A stretch of 64,000 bases of DNA from positions 211,569 through 275,568 of the forward strand of contig CAVPOU010000024.1 in assembly GCA_963707125.1 (NCBI GenBank), in the 5' to 3' direction. The position numbers and the translations under genes are program-made. The notes beneath the pieces are model-generated. The model worked only from the letters and a program-made list of their open reading frames with translations. It did no database searches and was not told the DNA's origin. Shown here piece after piece: positions 1-9,900 of this stretch. Position 1 is the first letter of the stretch. The number at the start of each line of letters is the position of its first letter. This DNA comes from CAVPDE01 sp963707125. Lineage in GTDB: Bacteria; Desulfobacterota; DSM-4660; Desulfatiglandales; HGW-15.

Positions 1-1
1 C

Positions 2-472
2 TCGTTCATCATTCGACTCAAGAGCGAAGAGGGAAACCTGACCATCATCGCCTTTGTCCTTCTGGTGGTTTTGACTGTGATTGGTGTTTTCGCCACCAAG
101 ACAGCCCAGATCGACTTGCAGACCGCTTACAACGAAGTCCCTTACAAGCAGAATTTCTACGTCGCCGAAGGCGGGGTGAACCGAGAAGCGGCCGAACTGG
201 GACGGGGCATGTACCCGGTGACCAATGTGAACAGCCCCAGCTGCTGGCCACACATGCCAGCAGAAGTTTGCCTGGAGACCGCACAACGTTCGGGCACCTC
301 CTATTAGTTACCGTCCGATATTTGGGCTATTATCCCGGCTCCGAGCGGATATTCGGCCCTTCATTTCAACCGCTACGACTACCATGTGGACGCCAGGGCC
401 GGAGGCACGGCGACGTCCGGGCAGGTTCGTGTCGCTTCCCGGCTTTACAAGATCGGTCCCAGGGCAGAATAG
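2..472 (+). pseudogene. pilX: PilX-like type IV pilus assembly protein, 5' end missing, reading frame disturbed
   Basis: The gene begins before the window. The first 40 residues hold a hydrophobic segment (IIAFVLLVVLTVIGVFAT) preceded by EEGN, as in PilX N-terminal domains, then the typical YVAEGG and GREAA-like region. The same frame has a TAG at 305-307, yet the frame beyond it reads SGYSALHFNRYDYHVDA, typical PilX C-terminal sequence, and ends at a TAG at 470-472. Between about 307 and 336 the neighbouring frame reads VTVRYLGYYP, which belongs to the family. A one-base loss near 305 and a one-base gain near 337 would restore one continuous gene. PilX is a minor pilin-like protein acting with PilY1, whose gene follows. 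Either a sequencing error pair or real damage would explain this. Confidence 0.75.
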
Positions 473-489
473 GAAAGGAGATCAACACA

Positions 490-834
490 ATGAGCGCTAC
501 GATAAAGAAAGTCCTGACCTTCAGTCTGATGACCTTTTTGCTCATTTCTTTCTCAGGCATCGCTTCAGCGAAAAAACAAGGTCCTGTCTGGCATAAAGGC
601 ACGGTGACCAAGGCCGCCTGGACGGAAGGCAACGACAAATGCATTGAAGTGGACAGCGAAAAATACACATTCCTCCTGCCCCTGGAGAGGGTGAAGATCA
701 CACGGCAGTACAAAGCCCCTAACGGACAATGGCAGGTGGAGAAAATGCCTCTGGACAAGGTCTACCTTGGCACCGAGGTCCTCATTAGAGTGGAGGGCCT
801 TGTAATCTATCAACTGATTGTCGAAGAAAAGTAA
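490..834 (+). CDS. small exported protein of unknown function between pilX and pilY1
   Basis: 114 residues. The ATG at 490 follows a strong ribosome site (AGGAAAGGAG, 471-480). Residues 1-26 form a signal peptide (TFSLMTFLLISFSGIASA, cleavage after ASA). The mature part is about 88 residues, basic at its start (KKQGPVWHKG), and looks beta-rich (KYTFLLPLERVKI, TEVLIRVEGLVIYQL). I do not recognise the family. Its place between pilX and pilY1 with short gaps suggests co-transcription and a periplasmic role linked to pilus assembly, but that is inference from position only. Confidence 0.75.
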   Translation: MSATIKKVLTFSLMTFLLISFSGIASAKKQGPVWHKGTVTKAAWTEGNDKCIEVDSEKYTFLLPLERVKITRQYKAPNGQWQVEKMPLDKVYLGTEVLIRVEGLVIYQLIVEEK

Positions 835-921
835 GCATGGAGCTTTAAGCACATGATATCCCCAAAATTCGATGTTCTCCATAGCCCCATTGAAGCAAGT
901 GTCATAAGAGGAGAGATAACC

Positions 922-3900
922 ATGAAATCCAGCAGCCAAAAACAACGCCGCGAGACCAACTTGACTTACACGAACAGTGGAAGAGAAGGTCTTGCTTCAC
1001 AAAAGATGGGATGCAACCTGCTTCGATTCCTATCGATTCTGATGGCTGCAGTGTTTCTCACGCTCACCGGCAGCCTTACTGCTCTTGCTGCAGCTCCCGT
1101 TGCATTTGATGATGCATACACCGTGAACGAAGACCAAACCCTCACGGTTCCTGCGGACGGTGTCCTCAGCAATGACACCGATGCGGACCTCGATCTTCTT
1201 TCTGTTTCGGAGGTTGACGGTTCTTTTCTAAATGTGGGCTTTCCAACTGCCACGGCAAACGGAACCGTAACACTCAACTTTAACGGATCATTCACTTACA
1301 CCCCCTCAGGCAACATCTACGGCACAGATTCCTTCAATTACACGGTTTCCGACGGTATGCTCGGCACCGACACGGCCACGGTCACGATCACCGTCACCAG
1401 TGTCAATGATTTGCCGACCCTGGATGTCATCGCCAGCCCGCTCAATATCAACGAAGACGCCCTGCTGCAGACCGTGAACCTTTCGGGCATCGGCACAGGG
1501 GCTGCCAACGAGACTCAGACCCTGACCGTCACCGCCTCCTCTGACAACACGGCGGTCGTTCCCAACCCGACGGTCACCTACACGAGCCCCGGCGCCACGG
1601 GCACCCTGGGCTTCACTCCGGTTGCCAACGCTTTTGGCTCGGCTCTTATCACCGTCACCGTCTCTGACGGGCCGGATACTGTCCTGCGCACCTTTACCGT
1701 CAATGTGGCCAGTGTCAATGATCTGCCGACCCTGGATGTCATCGCCAGCCCGCTCAATATCAACGAAGACGCCCTGCTGCAGACCGTGAACCTTTCGGGC
1801 ATCGGCACAGGGGCTGCCAACGAGACTCAGACCCTGACCGTCACCGCCTCCTCTGACAACACGGCGGTCGTTCCCAACCCGACGGTCACCTACACGAGCC
1901 CCGGCGCCACGGGCACCCTGGGCTTCACTCCGGTTGCCAACGCTTTTGGCTCGGCTCTTATCACCGTCACCGTCTCTGACGGGCCGGATACTGTCCTGCG
2001 CACCTTTACCGTCAATGTGGCCAGTGTCAATGATCTGCCGACCCTGGATGTCATCGCCAGCCCGCTCAATATCAACGAAGACGCCCTGCTGCAGACCGTG
2101 AACCTTTCGGGCATCGGCACAGGGGCTGCCAACGAGACTCAGACCCTGACCGTCACCGCCTCCTCTGACAACACGGCGGTCGTTCCCAACCCGACGGTCA
2201 CCTACACGAGCCCCGGCGCCACGGGCACCCTGGGCTTCACTCCGGTTGCCAACGCTTTTGGCTCGGCTCTTATCACCGTCACCGTCTCTGACGGGCCGGA
2301 TACTGTCCTGCGCACCTTTACCGTCAATGTGGCCAGTGTCAATGATCTGCCGACCCTGGATGTCATCGCCAGCCCGCTCAATATCAACGAAGACGCCCTG
2401 CTGCAGACCGTGAACCTTTCGGGCATCGGCACAGGGGCTGCCAACGAGACTCAGACCCTGACCGTCACCGCCTCCTCTGACAACACGGCGGTCGTTCCCA
2501 ACCCGACGGTCACCTACACGAGCCCCGGCGCCACGGGCACCCTGGGCTTCACTCCGGTTGCCAACGCTTTTGGCTCGGCTCTTATCACCGTCACCGTCTC
2601 TGACGGGCCGGATACTGTCCTGCGCACCTTTACCGTCAATGTGGCCAGTGTCAATGATCTGCCGACCCTGGATGTCATCGCCAGCCCGCTCAATATCAAC
2701 GAAGACGCCCTGCTGCAGACCGTGAACCTTTCGGGCATCGGCACAGGGGCTGCCAACGAGACTCAGACCCTGACCGTCACCGCCTCCTCTGACAACACGG
2801 CGGTCGTTCCCAACCCGACGGTCACCTACACGAGCCCCGGCGCCACGGGCACCCTGGGCTTCACTCCGGTTGCCAACGCTTTTGGCTCGGCTCTTATCAC
2901 CGTCACCGTCTCTGACGGGCCGGATACTGTCCTGCGCACCTTTACCGTCAATGTGGCCAGTGTCAATGATCTGCCGACCCTGGATGTCATCGCCAGCCCG
3001 CTCAATATCAACGAAGACGCCCTGCTGCAGACCGTGAACCTTTCGGGCATCGGCACAGGGGCTGCCAACGAGACTCAGACCCTGACCGTCACCGCCTCCT
3101 CTGACAACACGGCGGTCGTTCCCAACCCGACGGTCACCTACACGAGCCCCGGCGCCACGGGCACCCTGGGCTTCACTCCGGTTGCCAACGCTTTTGGCTC
3201 GGCTCTTATCACCGTCACCGTCTCTGACGGGCCGGATACTGTCCTGCGCACCTTTACCGTCAATGTGGCCAGTGTCAATGACGCCCCTTCCTTCACCAAG
3301 GGTGCTGACCAGAATGTGAACGAAGATGCCGGCGCTCAGACTGTGGCCGGATGGGCCACCGCGATCTCCGCAGGTCCTGCTAATGAATCGGGGCAGACTC
3401 TGACTTTCCTCGTTACCAATGACAACAACGCCCTGTTCTCAGCGCAACCTGCTATCGCCAGCAACGGACAGCTCACCTACACTCCTGCCCCCAATGCCAA
3501 TGGGGTGGCGGAGGTGAGCATTTATTTGAGGGATGATGGTGGCGGTGACGACACCTCAGCGCCCGAGGAGACCTTCACCATCACCGTCTTTGCGCTCAAT
3601 GATGAGCCGACCCTGGATGTCATCGCCAGCCCGCTCAACATCAACGAAGATGCCCCGCTACAGACCGTGAACCTTTCGGGCATCGGCACAGGGGCTGCCA
3701 GCGAGATTCAACCCCTGACCGTCACCGCCTCCTCTAGCAACCCGGCGGTCGTTCCCAACCCGACGGTAACCTACACGAGCCCCAGCGCCACCGGCACCCT
3801 GAGCTTCACTCCGGTTGCCAACGCTTTTGGCTCGGCTCTTATCACCGTAACCGTCTCTGATGACGGCCCGCTTTGGAATACTGTCCAGCGCACCTTTACC

Positions 3901-6900
3901 GTCAATGTGGCCAGTTTCAATGATCTCCCGACCCTGGATGCCATCGGCGCTGTGAATATCAACGAAGACGCCCCGCTGCAGACCGTGAGCCTTTCGGGCA
4001 TCGGCACAGGGGCTGCCAACGAGACTCAGCCCCTGACCGTCACCGCCTCCTCTGACAACACGGCGGTCGTTCCCAACCCGACGGTCACCTACACGAGCCC
4101 CGGCGCCACGGGCACCCTGGGCTTCACTCCGGTTGCCAACGCTTTTGGCTCCGCCACCATTACCGTAACCGTCTCTGACGGCTCGGGTATGTTCCTGCGC
4201 ACCTTTGCCGTCAATGTCGCCAGTGTCAATGATCTGCCGGTGGCACAGTTTTCAGCGGCTCCGACTTCAGGAACAGGCCCTCTTTCAGTGACTTTCACGG
4301 ACAGCTCGACCGACATTGATAACGCTATTGTCGGTTGGACCTGGGATTTCGGAGACGGAGGAACCAGTGCCGTTCAGAGCCCGAATCACACTTACAACGT
4401 CGCAGGTACCTTTACGGCCCGGCTCACGGTTTCTGATGCAGACGGTGCCACCCATTCGACCACGACGACCATAACGGTCATCGCCGGCATCAGCATTGGA
4501 GACATCATCGTGAACGAAGATGTGGGAACCGCATTGTTTCCTGTGTCTCTCACCGTGCCCCCGTACTCGGGTAACAGCGTCACCGTCAACTACGGGACCG
4601 CGAATGGCACTGCCCAGGCTGGAGCCGATTATGCCACAACCACCGGAACACTGACATTCAGCGCGGGCGAGTCCCTCAAGCCCCTTGGCGTGGCAGTGCT
4701 CAACGATGCGATCGCGGAGTTTGCAGAGGACTTTTATGTCAACCTCAGCAGTCCCAGCGCCAATGCGATCATCAATGACAATCAGGGCCGGTGCGAAATC
4801 AGCGTCACCGACGTGGCCCACGTATCCATCACAGACGTAACGGTCGACGAGAGTGCCGGGACGGCTGTGTTCACGGTCACCCTCGATGCACCGGCTGATT
4901 TTGTCATCCTTCTGGACTATGCCACGGCAGACAACACGGCCTTGGCAGGCAGCGACTACGCGGCGACAAGCGGGAACTTGGTATTCGCAATAGGAGACAT
5001 CTCGGCGATCATTTCCGTGCCCATCATCAACCCTGTTGATCGAGAGCCCACAGAGACCTTCTTCGTCAACCTGAGCAACCTGGGAGCTGGAGGCGGCCCC
5101 GTCGCATTCAGCAAGTTTCAGGGGACCGGGACCATAAATGACAACGACTTCCGACTCACCGTAACGAAGAGCGGAGCGGCGCTGGACGGACAGTGCAACA
5201 TCACCGCCAGTGTGGGCTCCGTCTCAGGAGCAGGCGGTGGGTCAGGGACTAGTTTCTTCGCGGATTACGACAACCTGGATATGGTCACGATTACGGCTAC
5301 CGATACCTACCCTGCCAGGGGGTCCGTCTTTAAGAACTGGGCAGGGGACGCTGGCGGGAGTTCCTATTCAACAAACGTGATCATGGATTCCGACAAGAAT
5401 GTGACTGCCGACTTCAATTCCACCTACACCTTCTTCATCAACGTGGCAGGAACCGGCGCCGGCCATGCCTCGGTCACGGCAGGGCCGGGATCAGATCTCA
5501 GGTTCCCCAGCGGCACGGCCATGGGGGTTTACCTTTTTGAGAATGGAGAGTCGATTGCGCTCACGGGTACGGACAACATGCCTTCTGAGGCGATCCCGGG
5601 TTCAGAGTTTCAGAACTGGACCGTGGATTTCCCTAGCACCGTTGCTCCAGTCGGCAAAAACACGTCGGTGACCATCTCAGGGGATCTGTCCATCACGGGC
5701 AATTTCATCGGCAAGTACATGATCACCTCCATTGCCCGGACCGGCGGCAATATCACCCCTTTAGGTTCCACCATTAAATACCATGGCGAGAGCCAGGCTT
5801 TCACCGTTTCAGCAAGTGTCAGCTATGTGAATTCCGACGTGGTCGTCGACGGATTCTCCCAGGGGCCACAGCCCTTGTACACCTTTGACAGCATGAGCAC
5901 CAACCATACCATCATTGCCGTCTTCCAGTCGGGAACCGAGGTTTTCATAGGACAGGCTGCAGGGGATGAGCAAATCTACACGGCCGGCGTTCCTCCCATG
6001 GTACTCATGGCCATGGGCAAAGATCACAAGCTTTTCTATGAAGCCTACAATGACGCCTCTGACCTCAACGGAGACGGCGCCCTGGACGTGGGATACAACC
6101 CTGCCATTGCTTACTACGGCTACTTTGACTCCTACAAGGTATACACGTACAACGGAACCACCAACCGTTTCGAACCCGTGAGGGCGACAGCGAACAAGCA
6201 GGTCAATCCCCTGGCCACGGACGAGTGGAGCGGGGATTTTCTGAACTACCTCACCATGTCCAGGATCGATGCTTTGAGAAAGGTTCTCTATGGGGGTTAC
6301 CGTCATGTGGATACGGCTACGGAAACGGTCCTCATGCGATCCTACATCCCTCAAGACGCCCATGCCTGGGGCAAGGAGTATGAAAGCATTGCCAGGGACG
6401 GCTACGACATCACGTATTACACGCCGCTGGACCTCCCGCTCGCGAGAACGAGGCACCTGTTTGCCAACGTGACACTGGAGGACGGTGCAACTGATCTGCC
6501 TGATCTTGACCGGCCCCTGTTGCGGGTTCTGAACGACAGCTACTACCGCATCTGGGAATGGGTCTCTATTGAGAGGCCGGTGGCAGGAACAAGATGTGAG
6601 GACGGGGGCAGCGGGCCTAACTGCGCAAGGGCTGCCAGTGCAGGCGGGCAGCATCCGGGCCACCCTGACGATCCTCAGGAGTTCCAAGACCTCATCGATA
6701 TCTATGCAGTGCCTGCCAAGCTGATCGGCACCGGAGCCGTGGCCCAGATCAACGGAAGCGGCAACCCGTGGGGCGCCGATGACAATTACCTCAGCATCTT
6801 CACCGGTCTCATCAACGTGACCACCGCGGGGAACTACCGGTTCGCGGTGGACGGGGATGATGCGGTTGAGGTTCTCATCGACGGGGTGGTGAGGGCCGGC

Positions 6901-9900
6901 TACTATGGTCCTCACGGCCGCTGCAATTGCACAACCCACCAGAGCGCTTCTTTCTATCTGAGCGCCGGGCAGCATACGGTGGAGTTCCACCACGAAGAAG
7001 CAGGGGGCGGTGATAATTACTATCTCCACTGGAATGGCCCTGATTCCGGCAACAACTGGCAGATCATCCCTGCGGCCAAGTACGTTGGTTTGACCATGAC
7101 CACTTACGCGCTCCTCACGGATGCAACTCCGGCTTCGCTGATGACGGATTACGAAGTGAAGATCCTGGTTGGAACAGCCTCTCTACCGGAGAGCAACTGC
7201 AAGAGATATCCGAACGGGACCTACAAGCCCACGGGAATTCTCCAGAAATTCGGGGAACCCGGCAAACTCAATTTCGGCCTGATGACTGGCTCCTATGCGA
7301 AGAATACCTCCGGTGGAGTTCTGCGGAAAGCGGTCGGCACTTTCACCGATGAAATCGTCCCCAACACGGGTCAGTTCAAGCACCACACCGATCCCAATTT
7401 CAAGGGGATCGTGTACACCATCGATCAGTTCAGAATCCTGAATTTTACTTACAGTGACTATACCCATCAGAATTGCGGATGGATCACGACCAGGCCCATT
7501 AATGAAGGCGAGTGCGTGAACTGGGGCAACCCGATCGCTGAAATGATGTTCGAAGGGATGAGATACTACGCAGGCCAAAGTTCGGCCACACCCGCCTTCA
7601 CCTACGGAACAGGCGGGACCCTGGGAGACAACGTCCTGACTCTTCCCAAGGCCACCTGGGACGATCCCTTTGTCACGAACGGCGCCTGCGCCAAGCCCTT
7701 CATCCTGGCGATTACGGACATCAACCCGAGCTATGACTCGAACCAGTTACCGGGCGTAGCTTCTGCCTTCAGCACAGGGTTCGCAGGTACCCTGTCTTCG
7801 TCCGACGCAACGCCTGTGGCCTTTGATGCGGAAGATCTCGGAGAAGCCATCAGCACGGCAGAAGGAGTTACGGGGAACCGTTACATCGGGCAAATGAACA
7901 CGACCTATGACAATTCCTGCTCACCGAAGGATATGACCGGCAACGGGTTCGGAAGATCACGCGGTCTCTGTCCAGAGGAACCGACCAAGCAGGGCAGCTT
8001 CTACTCGGCAAGCTCAGCCTATTTCGGGCGCACCCATGACATCAATGCGGCAACGGGAACACAGAATGTGCTGAGCTACATCGTGGGCCTTGCTTCCCCT
8101 CTGCCCAGGCTCGAAATCCCGGTAGGAAACAGTGTCGTGACAATGGTTCCATTTGCGAAGTCCGTGGGCGGGTGCCTTGGCGTCACCCCTACTCAGGGCA
8201 ATTTCCAGCCGACAAACACGATCGTGGATTTCTACGTGGAATCCCTGAGACCTGCAGCCGGGACCTTCAGAATCAATTACGAGGACGTGGAGCAGGGTGC
8301 AGACCACGATATGGACGCCATTGTCATTTACTTCTATCAGGTGATCGATGCCGCCGGAAACCCTGTGGCCAATCCGGCGGACGGCACCAGTGTGAAAATC
8401 AGCCTTCTCTCGGAATATGCAGCGGGATGTATCATCCAGCACATCGGTTACATCATCTCAGGAACCACCGAGGACGGGACTTACCTGGAGGTGAGAGATG
8501 AGGATACTGCCGCAGGAAGTGATGTGGACTACTACCTGGACACCCCTCCGGGCGTAACCCCTCCTGCGACGGTAGCCCAGTGGGACGACAATCAGCCTCT
8601 GCCTCTGGTGTCCGAGCGAATCTTCACCCCGGGGACGACAACCGCAGCGACCTTGCTCGAAACGCCGCTATGGTATGCGGCTAAGTGGGGTGGCTTCGTG
8701 GACCAGAACGATAATAACGTGCCGGATCTCCAGAGCGAGTGGGATTCAGACGGTGATGGAGTGCCGGACACTTACTTCTACGTGGTCAACCCGCTCAAGC
8801 TTGAACAGCAGCTCACCCGGACCTTCTCCGACATCCTGAGCCGGGGCGTGTCTCACGTGGCGCCTGTGGTGTCGGTGGACGAGGCGAACCGGACCCAGAG
8901 CGGCGACAAGCTCTATATGGCCTTCTTCAAGCCCATGTCCGACAACTACTGGCAGGGCAACATGAAGAAGTACGGGCTCGATTGGGTCACACGAAGCGAC
9001 TGCAGCCGAACTGTTCCAGAATGGACAGTGGTGGACGCCAGCGGCAATGTGGCCGGTTATTGCGACGGAACCTTCAAGCCCAGCAGCCAGTCCTTCTGGT
9101 CTACGGAAGCCGACGGCGGTTATGTGGACAAGGGCGGAGTGGGAGCATTGTTGAAAGCCAGAATGTCGGGATCGGATCCAAAAATCCCTGCAGCTCCTTA
9201 CTATAGCTTCAGGAATATTTACACCTACAAGGGGGCTGGGGACGGATCTTTGGTTCCCTTCATCCATGCCAATATCGCCAACACGGACCTCGAGGTCATT
9301 GACGACCTGACCCGGTACCGGATCATCAACTTCATGCACGGCTACACCTACGATGCCGTTTCGTCTGCGAATTCAAATCCTGTTTCAAAAAGGGAATGGG
9401 TCCTTGGCGATATCATTCACTCGGAGCCCAAGATCATCGACTACTTTAACGACAGCGGCACCTTGACCCACCGTTTCGTTGCCGTGGGTGTCAACGACGG
9501 CATGCTTCACGTTTTTACCGATGTGACCGTCACTATCGGCGGCACGACCTATCAGGCCGGGGACGAGATCTTTGCTTTCATTCCGCGGGATCTCCTCCGC
9601 AGGCTCCAGGAGTTCAGCAGAGCGGATACCCATATTTACACGGTGGACGGCTCCCCGGCTCTCTTCCGCTCCAACACCACGAGGACCGTCTCCGGCACGG
9701 ACCACTATGTAAAGACGCTGGTCTTCGGTGAGCGGGCCGGCGGCCGAAGCTACTGGGCCCTGGACGTCACAGCGCCTGATCCTTCAACCTGGAAGGTGAA
9801 GTGGCAGATCGAGGGCGGCGCCAGTGGAGTGACGGAGTTCCGAGAACTCGGCTACACCTGGAGCAAGCCTTTCTTCACAGAAATGAAGATCGACTCCACC

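Noticed and set aside
305..307. TAG in pilX as a pyrrolysine codon
   Set aside because: The next bases only make PilX sequence in the neighbouring frame, so paired indels explain it better.
1578..3068. Five identical 80-residue frames on the minus strand
   Set aside because: They are antisense shadows of the pilY1 repeats, with no ribosome sites.
1411..3282. Tandem identical units suggesting a CRISPR array
   Set aside because: Units are 312 bp without short spacers and encode protein in one continuous frame.
5809..7029. 406-residue minus-strand frame
   Set aside because: Antisense to the pilY1 core; composition mirrors the coding strand.
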